Notes: generated from the sequence alone by a model not told the origin. A stretch of 64,000 bases of DNA from Thermogemmata fonticola (GCF_013694095.1 NZ_JACEFB010000008.1:1-64000), one strand, 5' to 3'; positions 1 through 11,000 are shown, counted from the first letter of the stretch. A program made the numbers and translations.

Positions 1-972
1 CACCACCCCCGCCAGCATCAGCCACAAATACCACCGCACCGGACGCTCCCACTCCACACCCACCGGCTCCGGCAATCCAAACGCCGACAACGTAAACTCC
101 CTCTCCAACGGCTCCACCCCTTCATCACGCAAATCATACTCGCTCGTAATTACTCCCCCATCGTTCTGCAGCGTCCGACGTACCGGAATCGGATACCCAG
201 ACTTCCCCACTCGCGTCTCCACTACCACCACCTCCGATACATCCTTCGGACCCTTATCCCCCAAATACTGACTCCGAATCTCCGCCCGACACAAACACCA
301 CTTCCGCGACGGGTCCAACACCAACACACCTCCCTGCTCCGGCACAAACGGCTGACGACTCATCGGATGCGGATTCTCAAACCGCACCGCCACGCACTCC
401 CGACCCTCATACTCCACACCCTTCACCTCCACCACCCGAAACGTCGATTGACCCACCAAATCCACCAACCGCGTCCGAACCGCCCGCACTGGAGCAGATG
501 AAGTGCTATCAATACCTTCGCGTGTCTCCTGACGTAATGCTATCTGATCGGCCTCGACACCATAACGCACCACCAGCCACTCCCCATCTAATGTCCGCCG
601 ACCCAACATAAAACTGTACTTTGAATTGTACGCCTTCAATTCCACAGCCAACCTCACTACATCTCCCTCCACCACCTCATATGTATACATCCCACATTCA
701 TTATTCTGTTTGATCTCAGTACGATGCAGCATCTTCTTCCCCGTTGAATGTATCAAGTATCGTGTTGTACAGCTTCCCTGCAAACAACGGGCAAACTCTG
801 CGTATTCCTTCCAGGCGGCGGGGGCTTCCCGCAGAAAGCGTTCCCGCCAACTTCCGTCCGCTTGGGCAACAGCCTGGCTCATCCCCTGTTGGCACAACAC
901 TGCCCACCACACCCCACCCACCACCACACCACCTAGCCACAAACTCAGCACCATAGACCGGAATGCCGCCAT
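1..972 (-). CDS. secreted or membrane-anchored protein, 3' end beyond the window
   Basis: An unbroken frame of 324 codons runs from ATG at 972 down to base 1 with no stop, so the gene continues past the left edge. The N-terminus is a signal peptide or anchor (MAAFRSMVLSLWLGGVVVGG). The mature part is charged, with a short Cys pair (residues about 63 and 68), and at the edge the protein enters a hydrophobic run (WYLWLMLAGVV), probably a C-terminal membrane segment. I do not recognise the family. It lies 55 bp downstream of the small Cys-rich gene and is probably its operon partner. Codon use is unusual: GTG, TTG, GGG and GGT dominate, so the plus strand here is strikingly poor in G compared with the genes further on. 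The frame is well supported; the function is unknown. Confidence 0.75.
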   Translation of the reverse strand, partial: MAAFRSMVLSLWLGGVVVGGVWWAVLCQQGMSQAVAQADGSWRERFLREAPAAWKEYAEFARCLQGSCTTRYLIHSTGKKMLHRTEIKQNNECGMYTYEVVEGDVVRLAVELKAYNSKYSFMLGRRTLDGEWLVVRYGVEADQIALRQETREGIDSTSSAPVRAVRTRLVDLVGQSTFRVVEVKGVEYEGRECVAVRFENPHPMSRQPFVPEQGGVLVLDPSRKWCLCRAEIRSQYLGDKGPKDVSEVVVVETRVGKSGYPIPVRRTLQNDGGVITSEYDLRDEGVEPLEREFTLSAFGLPEPVGVEWERPVRWYLWLMLAGVV

Positions 973-1027
973 GACTGTCGCCTCCAACAATATAGACAAA
1001 ATCGGGAATATTTGCTCCAAGTAACAT

Positions 1028-1309
1028 TTATTTACAAATGCAAGATTCATCAACATTGGTACAGACACAGAATAAACAATCATCGTTAGTACCCTGACTG
1101 CAATCTAATTTACTGGTTGTACAGTTGGGGGGATTTTGATTCCCACACCCACTGTTGCAAACCTTGTGTCCCGCACAGCCACCAGTAACAATATCGACCG
1201 GATCATTAGAGAGCAGCCGGTTTTGCGGTACGAGCACCAGACCGCACACCAGCAACGCTAAACCCAGGCTGCTTAGCAGCCAACCGACTGTGTCGTAGAG
1301 TCGCGTCAT
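1028..1309 (-). CDS. small exported Cys-rich protein (93 aa)
   Basis: The protein has one N-terminal membrane segment (residues about 9-28, VGWLLSSLGLALLVCGLVLV) followed by about 60 extracytoplasmic residues that hold ten cysteines, including CNSGC, CLFCVC and CICK. So many Cys in an exported peptide suggest several disulfides or metal binding. It lies between a MauE/DUF1573 protein (103 bp upstream) and another exported protein (55 bp downstream), all on the minus strand. MauE-type proteins belong to the DoxX/DsbD-like redox group and MauE itself is needed for maturation of the disulfide-rich small subunit of methylamine dehydrogenase. A substrate relation is therefore plausible but is inference. 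It is not recognisably the amine dehydrogenase beta subunit. Start ATG at 1309. Confidence 0.7.
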   Translation of the reverse strand: MTRLYDTVGWLLSSLGLALLVCGLVLVPQNRLLSNDPVDIVTGGCAGHKVCNSGCGNQNPPNCTTSKLDCSQGTNDDCLFCVCTNVDESCICK

Positions 1310-1412
1310 GACATCATCCTCCGTTCTGTCTCAGCAGCTTACTTCGGAGCTGCTTTTGCACCGGCTTGCCGCTTCTCCACCACAGAGAAGCCCCCAGCAA
1401 GCAGATGTTTCC

Positions 1413-2312
1413 TCACGGTGATGGCGTTCGCACTACGCGCCCGGCGTAGCGTGCCACCACAACGGGTTGGGAAGGGTGGTCCGTAAACAAAGCGAAGCGG
1501 TGCTGGAAGTATCCCGCCCCTCCAGAAAAGGTCATCAGGATATTGATCGGTCGCATTTCGTAAGGCGGCACGGTCACAGGCAAGTCTTGGGTGGCCGTAC
1601 AGGCACAGCTTGCCGTGCCTCCCACAACCCGGATGGGATGATCCGTGTGATTGACCAGATGAACCGTGAACCAGCGTTGAGTTCCGGCAGCGGCCTCACC
1701 CACTTCGCTGACAGCAGGTTCCACGGTGAGTGGCTCTCCGCGCAAGCGAGCCAAGGCATCTGCCGGGCGGTCCACCATCGCCAGAAAGAGAACGGCAACG
1801 AAGAGCGTCAAAAGTGCTGCCGCCATTCCGACCTTTGCCGCTCTTAGGCCATAGCTCATTTGGAATGATGGGGAAATGCCTCGAGGCCGAAATAGCAACA
1901 GGGCGGCCAGGATCGCCAGATCGAGCAGGAAGGTCACCCAGGGATTGACCGCGAGCCGGCCGAAACAACCGCAATCGGTTTGCCCCAGGAGTGCCAGATA
2001 CAGGCTGGCACTGGCCAAGACAGAGAAGAAGGCCAGACTTGCTATCCAAGCGGCACGCAACCATTGGCCGCTCAGTAACCAGGTGCCGAGCAGTAGTTCG
2101 GTCACAATTGCGGTCAGTTGCCAGCGAGGGGAAGACAAGGGCGACTCCTGAAGGGGAGAACTGACGAACAGGGCGTGCACTTTCAATCCCGCAGCACCGA
2201 CGAGGAACAATCCCAGGGTCAGGCGCAGAACCAGGAACTCCCTACCGATTCTTCCGCGGGGGGGGACTGTAGCGATTGGGAGGACATGATCGGCCTCCTC
2301 GCGGGAACCCAT
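1413..2312 (-). CDS. MauE/DoxX-like membrane protein with C-terminal DUF1573 domain
   Basis: The 299-residue protein has an N-terminal MauE-like part with about four membrane helices (residues 27-170). It contains the Cys motif DCGCFG near residue 113, typical of MauE and related thiol-redox membrane proteins. A further helix (about 158-180) leads to an extracytoplasmic DUF1573 domain (about 195-290) that contains SCACTA. Such MauE-DUF1573 fusions are common in planctomycetes. The likely role is moving electrons or disulfides across the membrane to fold exported proteins; the Cys-rich protein encoded next is the obvious candidate client. The start at 2312 is the first ATG after a strong promoter at 2342-2369. 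No clear Shine-Dalgarno is seen, so a nearly leaderless or weakly initiated message is possible. Confidence 0.82.
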   Translation of the reverse strand: MGSREEADHVLPIATVPPRGRIGREFLVLRLTLGLFLVGAAGLKVHALFVSSPLQESPLSSPRWQLTAIVTELLLGTWLLSGQWLRAAWIASLAFFSVLASASLYLALLGQTDCGCFGRLAVNPWVTFLLDLAILAALLLFRPRGISPSFQMSYGLRAAKVGMAAALLTLFVAVLFLAMVDRPADALARLRGEPLTVEPAVSEVGEAAAGTQRWFTVHLVNHTDHPIRVVGGTASCACTATQDLPVTVPPYEMRPINILMTFSGGAGYFQHRFALFTDHPSQPVVVARYAGRVVRTPSP

Positions 2313-2341
2313 ACATTCGAGATGGTTTTCGAGTTAGTGCG

Positions 2342-2369
2342 AGTATAACCGGTCCGGGGAGTCCGTCAA
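2342..2369 (-). promoter_or_regulatory. sigma70-type promoter of the MauE/Cys-rich operon
   Basis: Read on the minus strand, TTGACG (2369-2364) and TATACT (2347-2342) are separated by 16 bp, each one base from consensus. They lie about 30 bp before the ATG at 2312. Transcription would start near 2335. It is the best -35/-10 pair that I noticed in the window. Confidence 0.6.
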
Positions 2370-2772
2370 GAGGCAATCGGAATTTTTTTGTCGGGCGACG
2401 GCTGGGGGAACATCTGGATGGCATGCCATCGCGCGGGAAGATCGCCAAGGGTGCGAGACTAATGAGGCCACTTGCCCCTTAGCCGCTTGTGTGCTGGAGA
2501 TCAGCCGGGCGTTGAGGCATGCGGATAGGATGAGGGGTGGGTCGAAGGCGGGGCCGATTCGAGGGAGGCCTGGGTTTCTCGGCGCCGTTGCGGCATGGCT
2601 TGCTACCATATTTTCCTGGAGGGAGCGAGGGAGATGTTAGTCAAGGCGTGGGGCAGGCGTCATAACCATGAAACCTCCCTCCAAGCGAGGGGAAGGAGCT
2701 GTTATCGAGCTGACGCCCGATAACGACGGTGGGTAAGAAGAGATGCAGTATAGCCGCCTCTAAGGAGAAACC
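2370..2772. other. intergenic region between divergent operons, with inverted repeat
   Basis: No convincing gene is seen. An inverted repeat GTTATCG-N10-CGATAAC (2701-2724) lies about 50 bp before the moxR-like start and could be an operator or a 5' UTR hairpin. An AAGGAG ribosome binding site (about 2761-2766) precedes the ATG at 2773. Confidence 0.45.
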
Positions 2773-3846
2773 ATGAGCGAAACGAGCGCCGCCAATGCGT
2801 CTGCCATGCAGGAAAGCGACCTGGAAGCGATCCGAAAGTTCAAGGCTGCCTTCGATAGCATCAAGCAACAATTGCACCGGGTGATCGTGGGTCAGGAAGC
2901 GGTGATTGAGGAATTGCTCATCGCGTTGTTTGCACGGGGCCACTGTTTGCTAGAGGGGGTACCGGGGCTAGCCAAGACGTTGATGATCAGCACGCTGTCG
3001 CGGTGTTTGAACCTGGAGTTCAGCCGGATTCAGTTCACACCGGACTTGATGCCCGCAGACATTACGGGAACGGATTTCATCGAGAAGAACCCAGTCACGG
3101 GCACGTTCGAACTGCTGTTCCGCCCTGGGCCGCTGTTTGCCAACATGATTCTGGCGGACGAGATCAACCGGACCCCTCCGCGGACGCAAGCGGCCTTGCT
3201 GGAGGCGATGCAGGAGCGACAGGTATCCGTGGGGCGCGTCCGCCACAAGCTGGCCAATCCATTTTTCGTCCTGGCGACGCAGAACCCGATCGAGCAGGAA
3301 GGGACCTATCCCCTGCCGGAGGCGCAGCAGGACCGGTTCATGTTCAAAGTGTTCGTCAAGTATCCGAGCTATCAGGAGGAATTCGAGATCGCTCGGCGGA
3401 CAACCGGGGTGCAAACCGAGGAGATCACGCCGGTGCTCAACGGCGAGCAGATCATCGAGATTCAGACGCTGGTGCGGAAGGTGCCGGTCACGGACCATGT
3501 GATCAACTACGCGCTGGCCCTGGTCCGGCAAACGCGGGTGGGAGAACCGGGAGTACCGAAGTTCATCAAAGATTGGCTGAGCTGGGGCGCCGGGCCGCGT
3601 GCGGTGCAGAACCTCATTCTCGGCGGCAAAGCGCGCGCTCTGCTCTATGGACGTGCTCACGTCACCACCGATGACATCAAGGCCCTGGCCTATCCCGTCC
3701 TCCGTCACCGGATTCTGACCAATTTCACGGCGGCTTCGGAAGGGATCACGCCGGACCTGGTCATTCAAAAACTGCTCGAAGAAACCCCGGACAAGGAAGG
3801 CGCGCTGACCTCGGATGAGCGGTTCAAGAAGATTTTTGCGGCCTGA
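2773..3846 (+). CDS. MoxR-family AAA+ ATPase
   Basis: A 357-residue AAA+ ATPase of the MoxR group: Walker A GVPGLAKT (about residue 60), Walker B ILADEINR (about 125), sensor ATQNP (about 170), and the C-terminal lid. MoxR proteins act as chaperone-like ATPases with vWA-domain proteins to insert metals or assemble envelope complexes. It opens the cluster of DUF58, BatA-like and vWA proteins that follows, the standard partner set. The start is an ATG preceded by AAGGAG with 6-nt spacing. The next gene is 107 bp away. Length and motifs are normal for the family, and its particular client is unknown. Confidence 0.93.
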   Translation: MSETSAANASAMQESDLEAIRKFKAAFDSIKQQLHRVIVGQEAVIEELLIALFARGHCLLEGVPGLAKTLMISTLSRCLNLEFSRIQFTPDLMPADITGTDFIEKNPVTGTFELLFRPGPLFANMILADEINRTPPRTQAALLEAMQERQVSVGRVRHKLANPFFVLATQNPIEQEGTYPLPEAQQDRFMFKVFVKYPSYQEEFEIARRTTGVQTEEITPVLNGEQIIEIQTLVRKVPVTDHVINYALALVRQTRVGEPGVPKFIKDWLSWGAGPRAVQNLILGGKARALLYGRAHVTTDDIKALAYPVLRHRILTNFTAASEGITPDLVIQKLLEETPDKEGALTSDERFKKIFAA

Positions 3847-3953
3847 GATCGAAGCCAGCGTGTTGAGCACATTCTGGACCCACCCTGCCAACGGTTCCAA
3901 CGGGGGCCACACCTCGGTGGAACCTCGTTCAGAGCTTCCAGGGGACACCTGTT

Positions 3954-4898
3954 ATGGCGAAACGTGATGTGAGCGATCCCCGCCGCTTTTTGGACCCCAC
4001 GGTCATCGCCCGGATTTCGCCGTTGGATTTGCGCGCACGGCAAGCGGTGGAAGGCTTCCTCAGCGGCATGCATAAAAGCCCGGTTTATGGCCAGTCGGTC
4101 GAGTTCGTCCAGCACCGGGAGTATGTGCCGGGGGATGATCTGCGGCGGATCGACTGGAAAGTCTGGCAGCGGTCGGACAAGTTTGTGATCAAGCAATTCG
4201 AGGCGGAGACGAACCTGCGGGCGTATCTGGTGGTGGACAGCAGCGAGTCGATGCTCTACGGGGAAGCCCGGCATCGTAAAGCGGGGACGCTGCACAAGTA
4301 CGAATACGCAGCCACGGCGGCGGCCTGCCTGGCCTATCTGACCACGAAGCAGCAGGATTCCTGCGGCCTGATCACCTTTGACGAGGATGTGCGCGAGGTG
4401 GTGCCTCCCCGCAGCGGCCTGCCCCATGTGGACGCCATCACCAAGGCCTTGCACACCAGCCAGCCCCGCGCCAAAACCGACATCCGCAAAATCCTCCAGC
4501 GTGTGGCGGAGTCGATGCCGCAGCGGGGATTGGTCGTACTCTTTTCCGACCTTTTGGTCGATCGCCCGCCGCTGTTCCAGGGTCTGGAAATGCTCCGCCA
4601 CCGCCGGCACGATGTTATGGTCTTCCACATCCTCGATGACGACGAGCTGCTCTTTCCCTTTTCCGGCATGACCCGCTTCGAGGGACTGGAAGGCCAGCCA
4701 CACTTGCTCTGCGACCCCCGCGCTTTACGCGACAGTTACCTGGAGGTGCTGGAGGAATACTTGACGGAGGTGCGCCGCGGCTGTACCCGGATCGGCGTCG
4801 AGTACCATCTGGTCCGGACCAGCGACTACCTCGATGCCGTGCTAGCCCGCTTCCTCTTCCAACGCATGTCCCAGCGGAACTCGCTGGTTCGGCGTTGA
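3954..4898 (+). CDS. DUF58 domain protein (vWA-like)
   Basis: A 314-residue cytoplasmic DUF58 protein. The family core is clear: REYVPGDDLRRIDWKVWQRS (about residues 57-76), followed by a vWA-like MIDAS motif DSSES (about 99-103). DUF58 proteins are the usual partners of MoxR ATPases, and this gene follows the MoxR gene directly. It has no membrane segment, unlike the second DUF58 protein in this window (29476-30840). ATG at 3954 has only a weak AGGGG upstream. The 212 bp to the next gene hold nothing obvious. Confidence 0.92.
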   Translation: MAKRDVSDPRRFLDPTVIARISPLDLRARQAVEGFLSGMHKSPVYGQSVEFVQHREYVPGDDLRRIDWKVWQRSDKFVIKQFEAETNLRAYLVVDSSESMLYGEARHRKAGTLHKYEYAATAAACLAYLTTKQQDSCGLITFDEDVREVVPPRSGLPHVDAITKALHTSQPRAKTDIRKILQRVAESMPQRGLVVLFSDLLVDRPPLFQGLEMLRHRRHDVMVFHILDDDELLFPFSGMTRFEGLEGQPHLLCDPRALRDSYLEVLEEYLTEVRRGCTRIGVEYHLVRTSDYLDAVLARFLFQRMSQRNSLVRR

Positions 4899-5110
4899 GG
4901 ATACCTGGGGATGGACCTGCTGTGATCTTTTCCCTGCACACTGGGGCAAAGGTTGGGCAGACTTCTAGGGTGGGGCATACCCTGACGAGTACACGAGAGG
5001 AAATAGCCAACGGCGGGAACCGATTAGCGTCCGGACTGGTTGCTGCCGGCCCCATTGCCGCGTGGCTTGACATGGATTGATCCCGGAAACCGAAGGCGAG
5101 ACTTGGCACC

Positions 5111-7987
5111 ATGTGGTCGCTGTTCTTACACCCGGTGACGATGATGGTGGGCGCGGCACTGATCAGCGCTCCGATCATCATCCATCTGATCAACCGGATG
5201 CGCTTCCGGCGGATTCCTTGGGCAGCGATGGAGTTCCTGCTCAAGGCGCAGAAGCGGATGCGGCGCAAGCTGATCATCGAACAGCTCATTCTGCTGTTTC
5301 TGCGTTGCTTGCTGGTGTTTCTGGCCGCCTTGCTCTTCGCCCGCTTTCTGGGTCTGGACCCACTGGCCGGTAAGGAAACGCGACCGACCCTGCACATCGT
5401 GCTGCTGGACGACACCCCCAGTATGGGCGAAACCGGCGGCGATCCTCAGCGCAGCCAAGACGCTTACGCTCTCGCCCGCCAGCATCTGACGGAAAAAATC
5501 CTGCCGGCCACCTTGGAAGCCACGACGCCCCAATCCCTGCGTTTGTATCGCCTCAGCGACCTGACCGATCTGCTCCAGCCGGACCCGGCGGCGGATAGCG
5601 GGCCGCGCCGCATCACCTCGGAATTGATCGAAACCGTGCGCGCCACCCTGTCCCAGCAACCGAAAGTCTCAACCGTGCGGTCCAGCCTGGTTCGTGGGCT
5701 GGAGAAGGCAAAGCAGGAGTGCGACCAGGCAGGGGCTAGCGCCGATGTGGCTCGGATCGTCCACGTCCTGACCGACCTGCGCACCGTTGATTGGTCTCAG
5801 GAAGGGGAAGCCCTGCGGCAGAAGATTCAGGAGCTACACGATGCCGGGGTCCAGGTCCATCTGATCGATGTGGCCCAGCCGCCCCGCCCGGCAGACAAAA
5901 GCCGCCATTTGAATTACAGCGACAACGTCGGGATTGTGGAGTTCCGCCCTCGCACGCGCCTGGCCGCCCGCAATGACCCGGTGGACTTCGAAATTCGCTT
6001 GAAAAACTTCGGCAGCACGGACCTGCGGGACGTGCAAGTCTATTTCTTCCTCGACGGCGTCGGCCACATCATCCCCGAATTGCCGTTCGATCTCATCCCT
6101 GCGGGACAGGAACGCACCCAATTGATCCAGGTCCAGTTCCCCGATGCGGGGAATAAGGACAACCCCCTGTCCCGCTTCCACATTGTCACCGCCGTCCTGG
6201 CCAATGTGCCGAATGACGCTCTGGCGACGGACAACGTCCGGCATGCAGTCATCGAAGTCCGGGACAAACTGGCTGTGCTCGCTATCGTGGGACCGGATGA
6301 AGACCTGGCCAATCCCGACAAAAAGAGCAATGATTCCTTCTATCTCCGCCGCTTATTCCAGGAAGCGTTCAAGAGCGTAGAGTGGATTACGGCCCAGCCG
6401 GATGCCTTGGATAAGCAGGACCTGAGGCGGTATAGCACCATCTTCCTGCTCAACGTCCCCCAGTTGAGCGAGTCGCAAGTTCGCAAGCTCGAGGCCTACA
6501 TCCAGCAAGGGGGAGGGGTGGGCGTTTTCCTCGGCCCGCGCGTCAACCGCGAGGCTTACAACCGCCTGATGTTCCGGGATGGCCAGGGTTTCTTCCCCAT
6601 CGAATTGCGGAATGACCCCACCCCACCCCTCAGCGAGGAACAGCGCTTTCTCCGCAGCCTGTCGCTCAGTAAGCGCATCCTGGTCCGGGAAGCTTCCGCC
6701 CGACAACATCCGGCCATCGCCGGTCTGTACACCAATGAGCGGGGCGACCCGGACAAAGCTCAGGACATCGAACGCTTCTTCTTCTTCGTCAATATCGATC
6801 AGCACTGGCCGGTGTCGCGCCTGAGTTGGAAGTCGCGGGACGACCGCACGGTGCAGGAACTGTTCTGCCTGCCCAACGATCGACCGATAGCCCACTACGA
6901 AGCCCGCGTGATGGAGTTGCAAGATAAAGTTGTCAAGAAGTACGCCGAGCCGAAATTCGAGCCGTACCGTCCGTTGATTAGCGAACACTTTCAGAACATC
7001 CGCGCTTTGTTTGCCAATACGGAAATGCCGTTGACGGAGCTGGCCCGCCGCTTGGACCGCTTGCTAGCCGATGAGGTCAGCGAAGGGGACCCGCGCGAGG
7101 CTCAGTTGCGGGAGTTCTGGGGTCAGCCGGAAATGGCCGAGTTGCGGCGGGAAGCCCAGAACCTGCGGGATGACTGCAAATATGGCGACCCCCTCTACCT
7201 CGCCAAGCGTTTCGGCAGCGGCCGGGTCACCGTCATGACCACCACGGCGGGGGAACCTTGGACCGATTGGCCCAGCGGCGCCGGAGCCGCCGGTTGGGTC
7301 GCCGTCATGAAAGAGATGCAGAAATATCTCATCGGTGGCGGCCTGGATGAAAACCGCAGCGTCGGGGAACCGTTCACCCTCCGCCTGGAAGCGGGACGTT
7401 ACAAGCCCACGGCCCAACGCCTCTTCCTGACGAGCGATACTTCCCGCAATGACCGCGGTAAGGCAGAAGTCCTGCGGGAGGAACTCGGCGAACTGATTCT
7501 GTCTTTGGAGGGAGGCGAACTGAAACTGGAAACCACCGAGAAGCGGCCCGGCGCGCTGCTGCTGACACTGACGAGGCTGCGGCAGGAGGACGATCCCCCC
7601 AGCGAGCCCGCGGAAAAGCCGGAATATCTAGCCGCCGTCTTCAATCTGGATAGCCAGCGTGAAGGGGACTTGGCCCGCGCCCGCGGAACCGACCTGGCGG
7701 AACTGGCCCGAGGCGCGCTGGTCCACTCCGCAGCGGATGCCGACTGGCTGGACAGCCTCAAACAAAAGCCGACGGACTTGTCCAGCGGCCGCTGGCTCTA
7801 CCTGCTAATCCTGGTGATTCTGGTGTTGGAGCAGGCCATGGCGGTGCGTCTCAGTTATCACAGCCGTCCCGAAGACGTCGCCGCCCACGCTCCCAGTGCT
7901 GCCGCGGCCTACGCACGGGGCACTCCGCCGCCGGCACCCTCCGGCAATGGCGCCCCCGCTCCGTCGACACCAGTGGCCGCCTCCTGA
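5111..7987 (+). CDS. BatA-like membrane protein with vWA domain
   Basis: A 958-residue protein starting with the BatA N-terminal domain: a first membrane helix, then HLINRMRFRRIPWAAMEFLL (about residues 27-46) and a second helix (about 60-82). A vWA-like domain follows, with DDTPSMG in the MIDAS position (about 101). The middle contains a CARDB-like beta segment and a glutamine-amidotransferase-like fold (AYIQQGGGVGVFLGPRVN). A C-terminal membrane helix (about 895-915) and a Pro/Ala tail end the protein. In Bat systems such proteins work with MoxR in the envelope. Length is typical of the planctomycete version rather than the roughly 330-residue Bacteroides BatA. The ribosome binding site is weak. 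Confidence 0.88.
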   Translation: MWSLFLHPVTMMVGAALISAPIIIHLINRMRFRRIPWAAMEFLLKAQKRMRRKLIIEQLILLFLRCLLVFLAALLFARFLGLDPLAGKETRPTLHIVLLDDTPSMGETGGDPQRSQDAYALARQHLTEKILPATLEATTPQSLRLYRLSDLTDLLQPDPAADSGPRRITSELIETVRATLSQQPKVSTVRSSLVRGLEKAKQECDQAGASADVARIVHVLTDLRTVDWSQEGEALRQKIQELHDAGVQVHLIDVAQPPRPADKSRHLNYSDNVGIVEFRPRTRLAARNDPVDFEIRLKNFGSTDLRDVQVYFFLDGVGHIIPELPFDLIPAGQERTQLIQVQFPDAGNKDNPLSRFHIVTAVLANVPNDALATDNVRHAVIEVRDKLAVLAIVGPDEDLANPDKKSNDSFYLRRLFQEAFKSVEWITAQPDALDKQDLRRYSTIFLLNVPQLSESQVRKLEAYIQQGGGVGVFLGPRVNREAYNRLMFRDGQGFFPIELRNDPTPPLSEEQRFLRSLSLSKRILVREASARQHPAIAGLYTNERGDPDKAQDIERFFFFVNIDQHWPVSRLSWKSRDDRTVQELFCLPNDRPIAHYEARVMELQDKVVKKYAEPKFEPYRPLISEHFQNIRALFANTEMPLTELARRLDRLLADEVSEGDPREAQLREFWGQPEMAELRREAQNLRDDCKYGDPLYLAKRFGSGRVTVMTTTAGEPWTDWPSGAGAAGWVAVMKEMQKYLIGGGLDENRSVGEPFTLRLEAGRYKPTAQRLFLTSDTSRNDRGKAEVLREELGELILSLEGGELKLETTEKRPGALLLTLTRLRQEDDPPSEPAEKPEYLAAVFNLDSQREGDLARARGTDLAELARGALVHSAADADWLDSLKQKPTDLSSGRWLYLLILVILVLEQAMAVRLSYHSRPEDVAAHAPSAAAAYARGTPPPAPSGNGAPAPSTPVAAS

Positions 7988-8073
7988 AAACCCAACCATT
8001 ACCTCGCCCCTATGCGACTCCAAAACAACAAAAAGAGAGACCCGAACGGATTTCCTGATACGCCGAGACTGCA

Positions 8074-11000
8074 ATGACCCCAGAAACCACACGCGACACG
8101 GAATTCGTCTTCCGCCGACTCGGGGAATCATTCCCGCAGTTTCTCGCGGACTTGTGGGCCGCCTTGCCGCTGACGCTGGTGGTCCTGACTTTGCTGCTCT
8201 TCGCAGCCCGGATCGCCGCGCAGCGGTATTACTCTCGCGGGCCGGGAGCTGGCCCTGGCAAGCCGGCACCCATCGTGCGCTTGCTCAACGGGGCCATATT
8301 CCTAAGCAGTGCGACCTGCATCCTCTGGTTCCTCTACGCCTTTTATCAGCGAGACACAGCCCAGATCCGCAGCGGACAAGCGGAAGGCACGCCCGGTGAA
8401 AGCAACCCCGTGCTATGGTACATCAGCGTCGGAGTCTTATTCGCCTTAGCCGCCTTCTACGTCGCCGTGCAATACCTGCGGGATAGCCGCTCGATCCGCT
8501 GGTATTGGGCCACCCTGCTGGCTCTGGTGCGCTTGTCCGTCTACGCCATACTCCTCGCTGTCTTTCTGCTCCCTGCTCAGCAGACGTGGGAGAAGACGGA
8601 GAAGCGCTCGCGGGTTGTTGTGCTGCTGGATATTTCCCCCAGCATCACCCAGGTCAGCGATGAAGTTAGCAGTGGCGGCCCACGGACTCCCCGCACGCGG
8701 ATCGAACACCTCATCGAGTTTCTCACCGATGAGCAAGTGCAATTCGTCCACCGCCTGCTCCAGAATAACCCTGTGGTTGTTTATGCCTTCGGGACTCGAC
8801 TGGATGAGACACCCCAGGTGATGGAACGGGGAAGCGCCCCCTGGTCCCGTCAGGAGTGGGAAGCTTTCGCCCATTATGATTTCCGCCCATTTCTGTTGCG
8901 CGGTTTGTCACCGGCGGGCCAGCAAGCGTTGCAGAACACCACGACGCCGGACTGGAACGGACCGCGCCCCCCCGCCGGACAGCGCCGCGCGGGACCGCCC
9001 CAATGGGCAGACTGGGCTACCCAATGGTACGCTCGGCGTGACGAAGGACTCAGCCCCAACCCCCAGGAACCGCCTAAGCCCCTCGTCGCCGGCCTGTCCC
9101 CGGAAGATGACGCCATCCTGCGGGACAACTTGCGCAAGCTGGACCGCCGGATCGAAGTCGCTCGCGCCATCGTTCTGGGAACCAACATCCCTGATGCCAT
9201 CCTGACGGCGATCAACCGAGAAGCTCCGAACATGACACAAGGGATCATCGTCTTCTCCGATGGACGGAGCAACCTCGGCAGCGATGCCGTCATTCGTGAG
9301 GTCCGCCAGCGAGCCAGCCGGGAGAAAATCCCAATCTTCACCGTCGCTGTCGGCGTGGAACGCCGCTTCACGAGCATTGCCATCACCGAAGTGCAAACCG
9401 ATGACGTCGTCACTCCGGACCAGGGTTTCAAAGTGGCCGTCCATGCCGATGGCGTCAATCTGGCCCATCAGAGCGTTCCTGTAGAACTCGATGTTTTCTA
9501 CTTGGGCAAGGATGCTCGTGTTACAGACCTGAAAGACCGCCAGCCGGATTTCACTTTCAATGCTCAGACGCATCCTCGCAAGGAACCTTACCAGATCACC
9601 TTTACTCCCGGCGAGCCGCCTCACGGGCAGATCGAGTTCGAGATCGACCCGGCCAAACTCCAGCAGTATCCGCAAGGCAAAATCCTCACGGAAGAGTCCA
9701 AGGACACGGCGATCAAAAAGCCGGTGCTCAAGGAGGGAGTCTGGGCGGTCCGCGCCCGCATCCCCCGTCATCCTGACGAAGTCTTCCCCGAAGCGGAGCA
9801 CACCCGTGAGCGCCTCGGCATCCAGGTGCAGCAGAAGGTCCTGCGCGTGTTGCTCTGGGCTTCCGCCGCCAACCGGGAGTTCCAATTCCTGCGCACCTTC
9901 CTGATGCGGGAAGCCAAGGATAAACGGGTCGAGCTGACATTACTCGTGCAGAATGACGCGGGGCGCAGCGGCCAACTGACGCCCAATCCTGAAGAGCGGC
10001 TGATCAAGCGCTTCCCCGACCGCCTCGATCTGGCGGACAGGAAGGTCGCACCGGACGAGAAAGGCTACAACCTCAACGAGTATGACCTGATTGTGGCTTT
10101 CGATCCGGATTGGTCGGAAATTACGCAGCAGCAAGCCGAACAACTGCAAACGTGGGTCCAGCGGCAAGGAGGAGGACTGATCTTCGTCGCCGATCGGATC
10201 CACACGGCCCAACTGATCCGCCGGGGAATGGAAGCCGGCAGCCAGCTCAATCCGATCCTGGAAATCCTGCCGGTGCTTCCTGACGATATTATCGCGGTCA
10301 AAATCCGGGCCATATCTCGACACCCCCGCCGCCTGTATCTCAACCCCATTCCCGGTTCCGATCTGCTGCAACTGGAGGAAGTGGACCCGCTGACCCAGCC
10401 CTCGGACAAGGGCGTCTCTCCCCAGGATCCTGTGGCCGGGTGGGAGCAGTTCTTCACCGATCGCGAACGCTACAGCAAACATCCGGACTACAAGGTGGAA
10501 TTGTTCCCCCGGCGCGGTTTTTACTCCTGCTATCCTGTCAAGGAAGTTAAGCCGGGCGCGCATGTTCTCGCAGAGTTTGCGGAGATTGATGAGCGCGGCG
10601 AATTGGCCCGCCGGCCTTTCCTCGTCACGAACAACCCAGCAGCGGCTTGGCGCACCGCCTTCCTCGCCTCGCCCGAGCTTTACCGCTTGCAATCCTATCC
10701 CAGCAGAGGTCGGGAATACTATGAGCGGTTTTGGGGGAAATTCCTCCGCTACATGGCTGCCAAGCGGAATGTCAAGGCTAGCCGCGGACGCATTCTGATT
10801 AGCAAGGAGCTTCGCGTCGGCTCCCTCATCCGCGTTCAGGCGCAGATTCTCGATCCGAGTTCCCGGCCTTATCCGCTGGAAGGCGGCGGTGCTATCAGCC
10901 CCAAGTTCAGCATCTGGCGAATTGCCCCCACGAGCGAGCAACCGGAGTTGGTGGAAGCCGGCCTGCCACTGCAACCCAAACTCAGCGGCAACGATTTTGA

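Noticed and set aside
2968-3948. 326-codon minus-strand frame opposite the first MoxR gene
   Set aside because: Antisense shadow of a gene with intact Walker motifs.
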